Assembly: GCF_030435705.1 (NCBI RefSeq)
Contig: NZ_CP129382.1
Span: 372,001-436,000, forward strand
DNA length: 64,000 nucleotides
Source: Rhizobium sp. SSA_523
Lineage (GTDB): Bacteria; Pseudomonadota; Alphaproteobacteria; Rhizobiales; Rhizobiaceae
Direction: 5' to 3'
Below, in pieces: positions 27,771-37,569 of this stretch. Below the pieces are notes generated by a model. The model made no database searches and was not told the DNA's origin. It saw only the letters and a list, made by a program, of their open reading frames with translations. A program made the translations under genes and the position numbers. The first letter of the stretch is position 1. The number at the start of each line of letters is the position of its first letter.

Positions 27771-28376
27771 ATGACTGTCAACAGCCCCGTCTCGACCCGC
27801 AAGGCCGATCACTCCATTTCGGAGATGTTTCTGGAGCGCTGGTCGCCCCGCGCCTTCAGTGGTGCCAGCATGACGCAGGAGGAGCTGAACCGGATACTGG
27901 AAGCGGCGCGCTGGGCGCCCTCGGCCTCGAATGCGCAGCCCTGGCGTTTCGTCTATGCGCTGCGCGGGGACGAGGCCTTCGACAGGCTGGTGGCGGCCCT
28001 CGTTCCCTTTAATCAAAGCTGGGCATCGAAAGCCTCGGCGCTCGTCGTCGTCGCCTCCGCCAGAACCACGACGCCGCCGGGCCAGAGCGAGGCCAAGCCT
28101 AATCCCACCCACGCCTTCGATGCCGGCACCGCCTGGGGCTATATGGCGCTGCAGGCGCATCTGGCGGGCTATATTTCCCACGCCATGGGTGGTTTCGACA
28201 AGGCGGCCATGGCTGAAGCGGTGGCGCTTCCCGACGATCACGACCTGCATGCCGTCGTGGCGATCGGCAGGCACGGCGAAACCGCCGAGCTGCCGGAAGG
28301 GCTGCAGGCGCGGGAAATCCCCAATTCCCGCCGCCCGCTGGACGAACTTGCCGTCCATGGCGCGTTCAAGGCCTGA
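27771..28376 (+). CDS. Nitroreductase-family flavoprotein
   Basis: FMN-dependent NAD(P)H oxidoreductase of the nitroreductase family, 201 residues. The FMN-binding region is seen as ERWSPRAFSG (22-31) and ARWAPSASNAQPWRF (about 46-60), with a second phosphate-binding stretch near AIGRHGETAELPEG. An AGGAG ribosome binding site precedes ATG 27771. It stands alone between holC and a convergent peptidase gene. Family members reduce nitro compounds, quinones or flavins; the native substrate cannot be given. Confidence 0.9.
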   Translation: MTVNSPVSTRKADHSISEMFLERWSPRAFSGASMTQEELNRILEAARWAPSASNAQPWRFVYALRGDEAFDRLVAALVPFNQSWASKASALVVVASARTTTPPGQSEAKPNPTHAFDAGTAWGYMALQAHLAGYISHAMGGFDKAAMAEAVALPDDHDLHAVVAIGRHGETAELPEGLQAREIPNSRRPLDELAVHGAFKA

Positions 28377-28442
28377 ACCAGGCTCAAATACCCTCGAATG
28401 AGGCCCTGATCCGACGGAGCCCCGCGCCCAGGCCGGGCTCCA

Positions 28443-30509
28443 TCAATCCGGCTTCAGGATCGTCTTGCGCAGGAAGCTGTAGCCCATGGCCGTGCGGCGT
28501 GCCATTTCCGCCGAACTGCCGGCGCCGCCATGGCCGCCCGATCCGTGCTCGTGGAAAAGCGGCCGGTGGCCGGCATCCTCCAGCGCCTTGGCCAGACGCC
28601 GCGCATGGGAGGGATGCACGCGATCGTCATTGCTCGAGCTTTCGATATAATGCGGCGGATAGGCTCTGTCCGCGGCCGGTGCCACATTGTGGAGCGGCGA
28701 ATAGGTCAGCAGGTAGTCGCGATCGGCCGCATGTTCCGGATCGCCATATTCGTCCATCCAGGCCTTGCCGGCCGGAAAGAGGTGGAAGCGCAGCATGTCT
28801 GCGACCGGAACGCGGCACCAGACGGCCCCGAAATCCTCCGGATAGCGCGTCAGCATGACCCCGGTCAGCAGGCCGCCATTGCTGGCGCCGGTGCAGGCAA
28901 TCCGGGAGGGCCTGGAATAGCCGCGCTTTACCAGATCGCGTGCGATCGCCACGAAATCCTCATAGGCCTTGTGACGGCCATGGCGCTTGACGGGCGTATG
29001 CCATTGCGGCCCAAGCTCGGAGCCGCCGCGGATATAGGCCTGCACATAGGCGCAGCCCTGTTCGAGCAGGCGGCCGGTCGTGCCCGAATATTGCGGTCCG
29101 AGAGAGGCGGAAAAGCCGCCATAGCCATAGATCAGCACGGGCAGTTCGCCCTTCGTCCAATGCTTCGGCACAACCAGGTGATAGGGGACCTTGGTTCCGT
29201 CCTCCGACGTCGCTTCCAGCAGTTCGGAGGTCATGCCCTCGGCGTCGAAATAGGCTGGCGAGGTCTCCTCCGGCACGAGTTTCGGCACTGTGCGCACCGG
29301 GAGGCCCTCGTCGTTCGAGAGTGCAAGCCTGTAGCGGGTGGGCGGCACCAGGAAGCCGTAGCCGATCACGGTCAGCGTGTCGTCGCCGAGATGCAGATCG
29401 GCATGCAGCGGGCTGAAGGAAATCGCCTCCACCCCCGCCGGCAGATCGATGCGCTGCGGCTGGGCATCCTCGCGTGTCAGGTCGAGCACATAGAGGGACG
29501 GTGCGAGGCGATCATTGACCGTATAGACCGCCCAGTTGCGCATCAGCGCGAAGTGATTGACGGCCCGCCCGGGCTCTTGAGCAACGAGGATCCGACGGGC
29601 GGGCGCGAGCGCCTCCTCCGCCATCGGCGTCAAGGCCTGCAGGACGAGGCTGCCGCCCGGCACCTCCTCGTCATCCTTGGCGAGCCACAGGCAATGGCTG
29701 TGATTGAGGTCGAAACCGATCGTCGTCGGCAGCGGCAGGCGCCGCGCTTTGCCCACTCCAGTCTCCACGTAAACGCTCATCTGGCCGATGGCGTGGACGG
29801 CAACGAAGACCCGCAGCTGGCGTGGATCGGCATGCTGATAGCCCCCCAGCTTCGGATCGATGATGAAACCATAGCCGGTGACGTCGGTCGGTGCCGCCTC
29901 GAACAGGATCTCCGCATTGGCCGGATCCTCACCGCGTCGCAGCCGCCGGCCGACCCGCGGCCAGCCGGACTGGGTGGCGGAGGCGGAGTCGATCGAGCCG
30001 AAATAGGCGATCTCGTCGGGGTTGAGCCAGGCGGCATGGGCCCGCACGGCCGGCGTGTCGAACCCCTGCTCGACACGCGCCTTCGCCTCCAGATCGAATT
30101 CCAGGAAGCGCGTCAGGTCCGACCCGCCGTCGGACAGGCGCAAAAGCACCCGCGTCGGCTCGAAAGGGCAGGTGACGCAGCCGCTGAAGATCCAGCGCCG
30201 GCCGTCTTCCTTGCAGAATTGATCGACATCGAAGACCGTCTCCCAGGCGCCATCAGCGCGGGGCTGCTGGTCTGCCGGAAGCCTTCGCAGGACGCCCAGC
30301 GGATGTTCGACGGAACGGTTGAAATCGAAAAGCCATTTGCCGCGCCTGGCGGGAATGATCAGCCTGTCCTGCCGCTCCATCATCGCCTGGATCGCTGCGG
30401 CATCGGCATCCATCGCCGCGGAAGCGAGCGCCTTCTGCGCTTCGGCATTGCGGGCCGCCACAAAGGCCAGGGTTTGCGGATCGTCGTCCTTTTCGAGAAA
30501 GAGATCCAT
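28443..30509 (-). CDS. S9 prolyl oligopeptidase family serine peptidase
   Basis: Serine peptidase that cuts short peptides after proline, probably cytosolic because there is no signal peptide. The 688 residues form an N-terminal seven-bladed propeller and a C-terminal alpha/beta-hydrolase domain with Ser543 (TGASNGGLL), Asp628/Asp629 (SSNDDRVHP) and His660 (GSGGHGG). All catalytic residues are intact. The gene has an AAGGAG ribosome binding site and is transcribed alone. An oligopeptidase B role (after Arg/Lys) is less likely given the overall pattern, but cannot be excluded by reading. Confidence 0.92.
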   Translation of the reverse strand: MDLFLEKDDDPQTLAFVAARNAEAQKALASAAMDADAAAIQAMMERQDRLIIPARRGKWLFDFNRSVEHPLGVLRRLPADQQPRADGAWETVFDVDQFCKEDGRRWIFSGCVTCPFEPTRVLLRLSDGGSDLTRFLEFDLEAKARVEQGFDTPAVRAHAAWLNPDEIAYFGSIDSASATQSGWPRVGRRLRRGEDPANAEILFEAAPTDVTGYGFIIDPKLGGYQHADPRQLRVFVAVHAIGQMSVYVETGVGKARRLPLPTTIGFDLNHSHCLWLAKDDEEVPGGSLVLQALTPMAEEALAPARRILVAQEPGRAVNHFALMRNWAVYTVNDRLAPSLYVLDLTREDAQPQRIDLPAGVEAISFSPLHADLHLGDDTLTVIGYGFLVPPTRYRLALSNDEGLPVRTVPKLVPEETSPAYFDAEGMTSELLEATSEDGTKVPYHLVVPKHWTKGELPVLIYGYGGFSASLGPQYSGTTGRLLEQGCAYVQAYIRGGSELGPQWHTPVKRHGRHKAYEDFVAIARDLVKRGYSRPSRIACTGASNGGLLTGVMLTRYPEDFGAVWCRVPVADMLRFHLFPAGKAWMDEYGDPEHAADRDYLLTYSPLHNVAPAADRAYPPHYIESSSNDDRVHPSHARRLAKALEDAGHRPLFHEHGSGGHGGAGSSAEMARRTAMGYSFLRKTILKPD

Positions 30510-30693
30510 GCCGCAACTCCTTTGTGTGTGATAGGCCTGAGATGGTGGGTGGCTTCCCGTGAGAGCCGGTCGAGATGGGTAGAAACGGTTCCATACCGAA
30601 TCGATGTGGCGAAAGTTTCGCGCCTGGTGAGCGAGCCACCTGTTGACCTATTCTCGTTTAGGGCACTGCGCGGGTGAATGTCCAGCGAGCCAC

Positions 30694-30718
30694 GGCCACG
30701 GCGCTGCACACCGTGGCC
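30694..30718 (-). terminator. Hairpin downstream of the SGNH-like gene
   Basis: Perfect 8-base arms GGCCACGG and CCGTGGCC with a 9-base loop, 23 bases past the SGNH-like stop in the direction of that gene. There is no T tract, so it is a possible message-end hairpin only. Confidence 0.3.
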
Positions 30719-30740
30719 GGACCCTTTGAAGATCCATGTG

Positions 30741-32477
30741 CTACTGCATGAAAGCCATGAGTGCTGTGACGAACCTCTTGTTGCGCATTTCCCTGCTTCC
30801 GGCAATGCGCTGGAAAACGAAGTCACGGCGGGTTTTGTCGGCAATAGACCATCCGGGCTGAGTAAGCTGGCCGATGCAGTCGCCCGGCATCATCGGATCT
30901 GCGGGATTGTCCTTGGCTCTGCAGCGATTCCGCACCCCGGTCGCAAGTGGGATCAGGGCGCTGTCGTTGGCGGCCTTCATGGCGGATGTGACGCTTGCTG
31001 CCATAACCTCGTAACCGAGCGAGGACAGATGCATATTGTCGAAGCTGAAGAGTCCGCCGGCTTTATGATTGGCGAGGAAGGCTTCGCCGGTCATGGCTTG
31101 GCTGGAGCCTGAGGCTTGCAGCGGACGATTGTCGAAGAGGTGGTCGCTCCGCGTCCCGCTCATGCTGCCCGGCACGATAAGGCGCTTGTCTTCGCAGGCT
31201 CTCTGTCCTTTCCGCATGCAGAACTTGTAATCATAGCGGCTGAGCACCGCAGCCACATCGACGAAGACGAATTTCGGTCCGATCAATCGATTGGCATTGG
31301 CGATTTTGGCCGCCATGTTGCGGTTCGCGTTGCGTACCAGATCATCGCCTGATGTGATGAGATTAAGAGCAACATCGCGCCCCGCCAGAATGTCGAGTTG
31401 GGCCATTCCGCGCGCCTCAGCCTCCGGCGAATAGACGACATTGGCCACCTGGCTGGGCAGCGCAAGACCGTTGATATAGACGTATTCCAGCCCCTTCACC
31501 TTCGAGAGCCGCGCCAGGAGTTCGTCCATGTCCTTGTCGAGTCGCACCTCGATGAACTTATGGATGGGAGACACGCAATGCGGCTGGCCGCTCATGGCGA
31601 TCACTTTGTCCTCGCCCGCGCAACTGCCTTGCGCTTTCGGTGCCGTGCCAAAAAAACCGATCTTGTAGAGCCCGTTGTTCGAGCCGATATTGATCAGCAA
31701 GCGTTTGGGACGTCGCAATTCGACTTGCTCGAGCGGCGTCATGGTCTCCAGGCAACGGTCGTGCATGGGATTGAGGACGAAGGTGGCGTTGGAATAGGTA
31801 AAGGCATCGGAGAGTGCCGCGAAGCTCGTTCCGATTCCGCCTGACATTCTCGATAAGGCAGATTTTGCCAGCCTTCGGTAATCCTTGGGCGTCCAGGCGA
31901 CGAGATCGATCGAGTTTGCCCCGGAGAAGGCGATGTTGTCGACCATGGCTCTCTGGTTGGGGGGACGGTAGTAGGTCAGCAATTCCGTCAAAAGCGTTCG
32001 CTGAGCGGCGGGAACATTCAGGAGATTGACCGTGCGGTGGATAAATGTATGCAGCCCACGGGTCTCAAGATTGAAGCCGTAATTCTTGACAGATGATGGT
32101 TTGCCGCCATGCCCCGGATATTGCGGAGCATAAAATTGGCGACGGCCCGTGCGATCCGCGGCCCTTTCCTGGATTAGGCCGAGACGGATAGCAATCAGAG
32201 ACGGCGGCGACCATTCCGACAGCCACCAATTGATCCGCAATGACTGCACGCCGTTGTAGAGGCTATCGCCGAGCGCCATGAGTGGCGGAGAGGCGTAGGA
32301 AGGATTGTCGCGTGCAAATAAATCCGCGTCGCGGTGGCACGTCCCGCCCCATGCCAAAGCCGGTGATATCGACCCATCCCAGTATTTCTGAGCAGTACTG
32401 GCATCATAGGAATGAGCTTGTGTAACGACAAGCAATAGACCAGCGATAGCGCCGGAAAGCACTTTGCAAATAGCCAT
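30741..32477 (-). CDS. Secreted SGNH/GDSL-hydrolase-like protein of unknown function
   Basis: Large exported protein with scattered SGNH-hydrolase motifs. A signal peptide covers about residues 1-23 (cleavage near AHS). Block I is GDSL at 70-73 (Ser72 nucleophile), a GAN segment is at 186-188, GSNNG at 265-269 may be block III, and DNMHLSSLGYE at 480-490 gives the Asp480/His483 dyad of block V. At 578 residues it is more than twice a simple GDSL esterase. ATG 32477 has GGGGG five bases upstream. By hand count several lines are about 53-57% GC, clearly below the neighbours at over 65%, suggesting transfer. Substrate could be a surface polysaccharide ester, but nothing proves it. Confidence 0.7.
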   Translation of the reverse strand: MAICKVLSGAIAGLLLVVTQAHSYDASTAQKYWDGSISPALAWGGTCHRDADLFARDNPSYASPPLMALGDSLYNGVQSLRINWWLSEWSPPSLIAIRLGLIQERAADRTGRRQFYAPQYPGHGGKPSSVKNYGFNLETRGLHTFIHRTVNLLNVPAAQRTLLTELLTYYRPPNQRAMVDNIAFSGANSIDLVAWTPKDYRRLAKSALSRMSGGIGTSFAALSDAFTYSNATFVLNPMHDRCLETMTPLEQVELRRPKRLLINIGSNNGLYKIGFFGTAPKAQGSCAGEDKVIAMSGQPHCVSPIHKFIEVRLDKDMDELLARLSKVKGLEYVYINGLALPSQVANVVYSPEAEARGMAQLDILAGRDVALNLITSGDDLVRNANRNMAAKIANANRLIGPKFVFVDVAAVLSRYDYKFCMRKGQRACEDKRLIVPGSMSGTRSDHLFDNRPLQASGSSQAMTGEAFLANHKAGGLFSFDNMHLSSLGYEVMAASVTSAMKAANDSALIPLATGVRNRCRAKDNPADPMMPGDCIGQLTQPGWSIADKTRRDFVFQRIAGSREMRNKRFVTALMAFMQ

Positions 32478-32617
32478 TTTGTCCCCCAATCGCCCCAACG
32501 TTAGGCAAGCGGAGTTTCCGTTAGCGTTAAGCTTTCGTCAAGTTGTGTTCGAGAATCTTTATAAATTTAAACGCGCAATCTCTGCCGCGGAGCTTGCTGT
32601 GGTGGCCCGCCCAAGGT

Positions 32618-34504
32618 TTAGCCGTTCATCGCTTCTTCATATTCGGTGGAAAGCTCCAGCCATTGCTCCTCGCAGGCGGCGAGTTTCTCCACCGCGTCGC
32701 TGCGCTGCTTTGCCTTTTCGGCGGCCTTGGCGGGCGATGTCTCGTAAAGCTTCGGATCCGCGAGGTCTGCATCCAGAGCCTTGATGAGTTTCTCCAGTCT
32801 GGCCGTCATCGCCTCGGTTTCGGTGATCTTCTTCTTCAAGGGTGCAAGCTGGGCGCGCCGCTCGGCGCTGGCCTTGCGCTGATCCGATTTCGACACCGGT
32901 TCTTCCGCTGCTGCCTCCGCCCGCTCGCCGCCCTTGCGGGAGGATGAAACGATGATCGAGCGATAATCCTCCAGGTCGCCCTCGAAGGCTGAGACCGTGC
33001 CCTTGTTGACGAGCCAGAGGCGATCCACCGTAGCCTCGATGAGATGCCGGTCATGGGAGATCAGGATCACGGCGCCCTCGTAATCGTTCAGCGCCTCGAT
33101 CAGCGCCCGGCGGCTGTCGATATCCAGGTGGTTGGTCGGCTCGTCGAGGATCAGGAGGTTCGGCGCGTGGAAGGCGGCAAGCCCCATCAGCAGGCGCGCC
33201 TTTTCGCCGCCCGAGAGGTCCTTGGCCGCGGTGTCCATCTTCTCCGTTGCGAGCCCCATTTGCGCCACGCGGGCGCGCACCTTGGCCTCCGGCTGTTCCG
33301 GCATCAGGCGGCGCACATGATCGACTGCGGATTGCGTCGGGATCAGGTCGTCGAGCTGGTGCTGGGCAAAGAAGCCGATCTTCAGGTTGGGCGCCATCTT
33401 CAGCGTGCCGGCCTGTGCCTCCAGCCGCCCGGAGATGAGCTTGGCGAAGGTGGATTTGCCATTGCCGTTGGAGCCGAGCAGCGCGATGCGATCGTCATTG
33501 TCGATGCGCAGCGTGATGTTCTTGAGGATCGGCTTGCCCGGCTCGTAGCCGACCGCGGCCTTGTCGATCGCGACGATCGGCGAAGAGGGCTGCCTTTCCG
33601 GCTCCGGAAAGCGGATCGGCTGGACGTGCTCCTCGATCACGGCGGAAACCGTGCCCATGCGCTCCAGCGCCTTGATCCGGCTCTGCGCCTGGCGCGCTTT
33701 GGAGGCCTTGTAGCGGAAACGGTCGATATAGCTCTGGATATGCTTGCGGGCGGCGTCGCTTTTGGCCTTCGCCTTCATCTGCAATTCGTCGGCTTCGGCC
33801 TTTTGCCGCTCGAAACTGTCATAGCCGCCGCGATAGAAGGTGAGCTTCTTCTGGTCGAGATGAACGATCGCGTTGACGGCATTGTTCAGCAGGTCGCGGT
33901 CATGGCTGATGATGACGACCGTGTGCGGGTAGCGCCGGACATAATCCTCCAGCCACAGCGTGCCTTCGAGATCGAGATAATTGGTCGGCTCGTCCAGCAG
34001 AAGCAGGTCGGGCTCGGCAAACAGCACGGCCGCAAGCGCCACGCGCATGCGCCAGCCGCCGGAAAAGGAGGAGGCGGGGCGCGCCTGCGCCTCGGCATCG
34101 AAACCGAGGCCCGCGAGAATGCTGGCAGCGCGTGCCTCCGCCGAATGCGCGTCGATATCGACGAGCCGCATCTGGATCTCGGCAATGCGGTTGGGATCGC
34201 TTGCCGTCTCGGCCTCTTTCAGGAGCGCGCTGCGTTCCTTGTCGGCGGCCAGGACGATCTCGATCAGTGGATCTTCCGTGCCCGGGGCTTCCTGCGCCAC
34301 CTGTCCGATCCGCGCATTCTTCGGCAGCGAGACCGATCCGCTCTCGGCGGCGAGATCGCCGGTAATGATGCGAAACAACGTGGATTTGCCCGCGCCGTTG
34401 CGCCCCACGAGGCCAGCCTTGGTGCCGCCAGGCAGGCTGACGCTGGCATGGTCGAGAAGAAGGCGGCCCGCGATGCGCGCGGAAAGGTCGGTAATGGTGA
34501 TCAT
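32618..34504 (-). CDS. ABC-F family ATPase (YheS/Uup-like)
   Basis: Soluble ABC protein with two nucleotide-binding domains and no membrane part; ABC-F proteins act on the ribosome. The 628 residues contain Walker A GRNGAGKST and GSNGNGKST, signatures SFSGGWRMR and LSGGEKARL, Walker B LLLLDEPTNYLD and LLILDEPTNHLD, and the basic linker helices between domains. The C-terminal 100 residues form a charged coiled coil. YheS-type factors help translation of difficult nascent chains; this is the closest type by architecture. It is divergent from a GST gene. Confidence 0.92.
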   Translation of the reverse strand: MITITDLSARIAGRLLLDHASVSLPGGTKAGLVGRNGAGKSTLFRIITGDLAAESGSVSLPKNARIGQVAQEAPGTEDPLIEIVLAADKERSALLKEAETASDPNRIAEIQMRLVDIDAHSAEARAASILAGLGFDAEAQARPASSFSGGWRMRVALAAVLFAEPDLLLLDEPTNYLDLEGTLWLEDYVRRYPHTVVIISHDRDLLNNAVNAIVHLDQKKLTFYRGGYDSFERQKAEADELQMKAKAKSDAARKHIQSYIDRFRYKASKARQAQSRIKALERMGTVSAVIEEHVQPIRFPEPERQPSSPIVAIDKAAVGYEPGKPILKNITLRIDNDDRIALLGSNGNGKSTFAKLISGRLEAQAGTLKMAPNLKIGFFAQHQLDDLIPTQSAVDHVRRLMPEQPEAKVRARVAQMGLATEKMDTAAKDLSGGEKARLLMGLAAFHAPNLLILDEPTNHLDIDSRRALIEALNDYEGAVILISHDRHLIEATVDRLWLVNKGTVSAFEGDLEDYRSIIVSSSRKGGERAEAAAEEPVSKSDQRKASAERRAQLAPLKKKITETEAMTARLEKLIKALDADLADPKLYETSPAKAAEKAKQRSDAVEKLAACEEQWLELSTEYEEAMNG

Positions 34505-34735
34505 GCGCCGGGTTTTGGCTGAAGTTTCTCAGCGATGCAAGAGAGTGGACCGCTGCCAATGGCCGCTATTGCCAGCGCCTGCGACCCCTTGGCAGGAAAT
34601 AGCCCTGCGGTCATCGCCGACTATAGCCGAAGGCTGCAGCAGAGAGTGTGATGCAACCGATGAAATTTCCTGATTTGATTGCCGGCGCACAAAGCCGTTG
34701 TATGGATAAGAAAACCGAATTCGTGAGGAGAGCCG

Positions 34736-35419
34736 ATGACCCGCATTCTGTATTCCCTTTGCGGCCGCGATGCGAATCGCCCCTTTTCCCCGCATTGCTG
34801 GAAGGTCTCCATGGCCCTGGCCCATAAGGGGCTGGACTTTTCGGAAAAGCCGGTGGCCTTCACCGAAATTCCCAAGCTGGAAAACGGCTTTTCCAAAACG
34901 GTGCCGATCCTGAGGGATGGCGAGCATCTCGTGCGCGACAGCTTCGATATCGCTGTTTATCTGGAAGAGGCCTATCCGGATCGCCCGACGCTGTTTGGCG
35001 GGGAGGGCGGCAAGGCGCTGGCGCGTTTCGTCGAAGGGTTTTCGCAGATGGTGGTCCATCCGCTGCTGACCCGGCTTGCGGTCAAGGACATCCACGACAT
35101 GCTGGCCAAGCCCGATCAGGACTATTTTCGCGAGAGCCGCGAGGCGCGTCTCGGCCGCCGGCTTGAAGATGTCGCCGGCGAACGCAGCGAGGCGCTGGCA
35201 ATGCTCTCGACACAGCTGGAGCCGATGCGGTTCGCCTTGAAGTTCAATCCCTTCCTGGGTGGCGAAACGCCGCTCTTTGCCGATTACATTTTGTTCGGCG
35301 CGCTGCAATGGGCAAGGGTGACGACGGGTCAGGCGCTTCTGCCGGCCGATCATCCGGTCTCGCTCTGGTTCGACCGCTGCCTGGACCTGTATGACGGGTT
35401 TGGCCGCAAGGTCGCCTGA
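34736..35419 (+). CDS. Glutathione S-transferase family protein
   Basis: Cytosolic GST-fold protein of 227 residues. The thioredoxin-like N-terminal domain contains FSPHCWKVSMALAHKGL, the cis-proline strand KTVPILRDG and the DSFDIAVYLEE glutathione-binding segment. The C-terminal helical domain follows. The first residues carry Cys9 and Cys21, and the usual catalytic Ser may be Ser18. It begins 231 bases from the divergent ABC-F gene and precedes ndk by 117 bases. Substrate is unknown. Confidence 0.9.
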   Translation: MTRILYSLCGRDANRPFSPHCWKVSMALAHKGLDFSEKPVAFTEIPKLENGFSKTVPILRDGEHLVRDSFDIAVYLEEAYPDRPTLFGGEGGKALARFVEGFSQMVVHPLLTRLAVKDIHDMLAKPDQDYFRESREARLGRRLEDVAGERSEALAMLSTQLEPMRFALKFNPFLGGETPLFADYILFGALQWARVTTGQALLPADHPVSLWFDRCLDLYDGFGRKVA

Positions 35420-35536
35420 GGCGGATCGACCGGTCTCTGTGACGGGTGCGTGAAATTCCCGTCACCCTCTTGTCTTCGTGATTCGGTGCGGCTAAACACC
35501 GCCCACTTATCCCTGAAGAACAAGGACTTTCTCACA

Positions 35537-35959
35537 ATGGCGATCGAACGCACTTTCTCCATGATCAAGCCCGATGCAACGAAGCGCAACCTGACCGGCG
35601 CCATCACCAAGGTGTTCGAAGACAATGGCCTGCGCGTCATTGCCTCCAAGCGCGTCTGGATGAGCAAGCGCGAAGCCGAGGGCTTCTACGCCGTTCACAA
35701 GGAACGTCCCTTCTTCGGCGAGCTCGTGGAAGGCATGACCTCCGGCCCGACGGTCGTGCAGGTTCTGGAAGGCGAGAACGCCATCCTGAAGAACCGCGAA
35801 ATCATGGGCGCCACCAATCCGGCCAATGCCGATGAAGGCACCATCCGCAAGACCTTCGCGCTGTCCATCGGCGAAAACTCGGTTCATGGTTCGGATGCCC
35901 CGGAAACCGCTGCTCAGGAAATCGCCTATTGGTTCTCCGAAACCGAAATTGTCGGCTGA
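35537..35959 (+). CDS. ndk: Nucleoside diphosphate kinase
   Basis: Transfers the terminal phosphate between nucleoside triphosphates and diphosphates through a phospho-histidine. The 140-residue protein begins [14 protein letters not shown] and has the active-site HGSDAPETA with its His near residue 117. ATG 35537 is the family start; an upstream in-frame extension overlaps no ribosome binding site. Length is standard. A terminator follows. Confidence 0.97.
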   Translation: MAIERTFSMIKPDATKRNLTGAITKVFEDNGLRVIASKRVWMSKREAEGFYAVHKERPFFGELVEGMTSGPTVVQVLEGENAILKNREIMGATNPANADEGTIRKTFALSIGENSVHGSDAPETAAQEIAYWFSETEIVG

Positions 35960-36042
35960 TGACTATGCCTGATACCGACGGACGCCCGTTCGCCTGGTAA
36001 GGGTGACCGGACCCGTCGATCAGGGTCGAACGAGATCCGGAA

Positions 36043-36075
36043 CCGCCCGCAAGCCCTGTGCTTCGGGCGGTTTTT
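36043..36075 (+). terminator. Rho-independent terminator after ndk
   Basis: Stem CCGCCCG (36043-36049) with CGGGCGG (36064-36070), extended inward by AAG/CTT after a one-base bulge, followed by five T residues. It lies 84 bases after the ndk stop. Confidence 0.8.
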
Positions 36076-36094
36076 CGTTCGAGCCGACCAAGAA

Positions 36095-36988
36095 CTAAAG
36101 CCCTGTCTCCGCAAGGCCCTGCAAAGCCCTGGCCAATTCGTCCCTGGCCTGCGCGGCAATCGGCAGGACCGGACGCGGCGGCTCGGCGTGAAAGAGGTCC
36201 AGCTCCGCGGCAATGGCATACATGACCCGGAAACTGCCATGGGCCTTGAACAGTGCCCAGAGCGGCGCAAACATGGCATCGAGCCGCTGTGCCCGCTCCG
36301 CATCGCCGGCCTGCGCTGCGCGCGTCAGGGCCAATGCCGGGCCAGGCAAAAGGCCCGCCACGACGCTGTACCAGGCGCTGGCGCCACACAGCAGCGCCTC
36401 GGCTGCCATCCAGTCCCCGCTATAGCCTATGGGAAAGCCGGGCGGCGTCGCTGCCCGCAGCCGCGCCAGTTCGTCGGACAGCCCGTCCTGTGCCGGCGGC
36501 GGCATCTTGACGGCGGCGATCCCTTGCAGGTGCGAGAGCCTGCCGATCAGCGCCGGACTGAAGGAGAATTTGGTCGTGGCCGGATTGTTGTAGATCACCA
36601 GGGGCAGGTCGGTGACCTCGGCCACGGCGACGAAATGCTGGAAGACCTCCTCCTCGGTCAGCGGCGTATAGGAAACCGGTGCCAGCAGCAGGCCGTCGGC
36701 GCCGGCCTCTGCGGCATCGCGGGCCAGAGCCGTGGCCGCATCGGTGCGCAGCGCCCCGATGCCGACGATGAGGGATTGGTCCTGTCCGGCCGCCTCCCGC
36801 GCAATCTCGATGGCCCTTCGCCTTTCCTCCCGCGTCAGGAAAGCATAGGCCCCCGTGCTGCCCAGAAGGCCGATGGAATCCACCTTCGCCTGCGCCAGCC
36901 GTTCGACAAGCAGACCAAGGGCCTCCGGCTGCACGATGCCATGCTCGTCTGTCGGCGTGGGCGGGAAGGCGGAGAGACCCTGAAACAT
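36095..36988 (-). CDS. DapA-family (dihydrodipicolinate synthase-like) aldolase
   Basis: Pyruvate-type Schiff-base aldolase or lyase of the DHDPS superfamily, 297 residues. The Schiff-base lysine is in GIAAVKMPPP, the catalytic tyrosine in VIYNNPATT, and the substrate loop reads GSTGAYAFLT instead of GTTGES of true DapA. This change and the isolated location argue for a catabolic aldolase rather than lysine synthesis. ATG 36988 is taken as start; a TTG five codons upstream is an alternative. It stands alone in an accessory stretch. Confidence 0.85.
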   Translation of the reverse strand: MFQGLSAFPPTPTDEHGIVQPEALGLLVERLAQAKVDSIGLLGSTGAYAFLTREERRRAIEIAREAAGQDQSLIVGIGALRTDAATALARDAAEAGADGLLLAPVSYTPLTEEEVFQHFVAVAEVTDLPLVIYNNPATTKFSFSPALIGRLSHLQGIAAVKMPPPAQDGLSDELARLRAATPPGFPIGYSGDWMAAEALLCGASAWYSVVAGLLPGPALALTRAAQAGDAERAQRLDAMFAPLWALFKAHGSFRVMYAIAAELDLFHAEPPRPVLPIAAQARDELARALQGLAETGL

Positions 36989-37065
36989 GGCAATGGCTTT
37001 CAAGCAGGAGGCGCGGCGAGGCGAGGCTTGTGAGATCTATCAGGACTAGCGCCTGCGGGAAAGCA

Positions 37066-37566
37066 TCAGGGCGGGCAATCCCGATCTGGCGAAAGATCGA
37101 GCCGGCCGGCCGGTTGGAAGACCTTCGGGTTTCGGTCATAGGCAGGCCCGACGACCAGGGCGTTTTTCGGCAGGATGCTCTGGTCGAGCGTGGCAAGAAC
37201 CTCGGTGCTGAGGCTTTGCAGGACCTTGCCCGACGCGTCGGCGAGATCGATGGACACGCTGTAGGATCGCCCTTCACGAACGCAGCGGAGGTCGGGGCTT
37301 TCCAGCACGATCTTCTGCATGTTCGGGTAAAGCCTCGCCTGCGTCACGAGCCGCTCGCCGCCGAGGGGATCCTCGAAACGGGCGATCGCGCTGCCGCCCT
37401 CCGGCAGGGGCGCCATCGGCCGTAGCGTGACGACGTAATTGGCCTTGGAGAGGCGGTAGTTGAAGACGAAGATATGGCCGGAAAATTCGGCCAGTTTCTC
37501 CGCCTCACGCTGGCAGCCGAAGAGAAGCAGCAGGCCGGCAAGCAGCATCGCCCCCGATGATCGCAT
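37066..37566 (-). CDS. Conserved hypothetical lipoprotein
   Basis: Small 166-residue protein with a lipoprotein signal (residues 1-18, lipobox LLFGC with Cys18), so it is probably anchored to a membrane facing the periplasm. The remainder contains a beta-rich region (HIFVFNYRLSKANYVVTLRPM) and a mature domain without recognised catalytic residues. It starts three bases after the CGNR gene in the same direction, so it is probably co-transcribed with that regulator. I do not recognise its family. Confidence 0.7.
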   Translation of the reverse strand: MRSSGAMLLAGLLLLFGCQREAEKLAEFSGHIFVFNYRLSKANYVVTLRPMAPLPEGGSAIARFEDPLGGERLVTQARLYPNMQKIVLESPDLRCVREGRSYSVSIDLADASGKVLQSLSTEVLATLDQSILPKNALVVGPAYDRNPKVFQPAGRLDLSPDRDCPP

Positions 37567-37569
37567 GGC

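Noticed and set aside
28530..30677. Open frame of 715 codons on the plus strand
   Set aside because: It lies opposite the prolyl oligopeptidase gene, whose catalytic motifs are clear on the minus strand.
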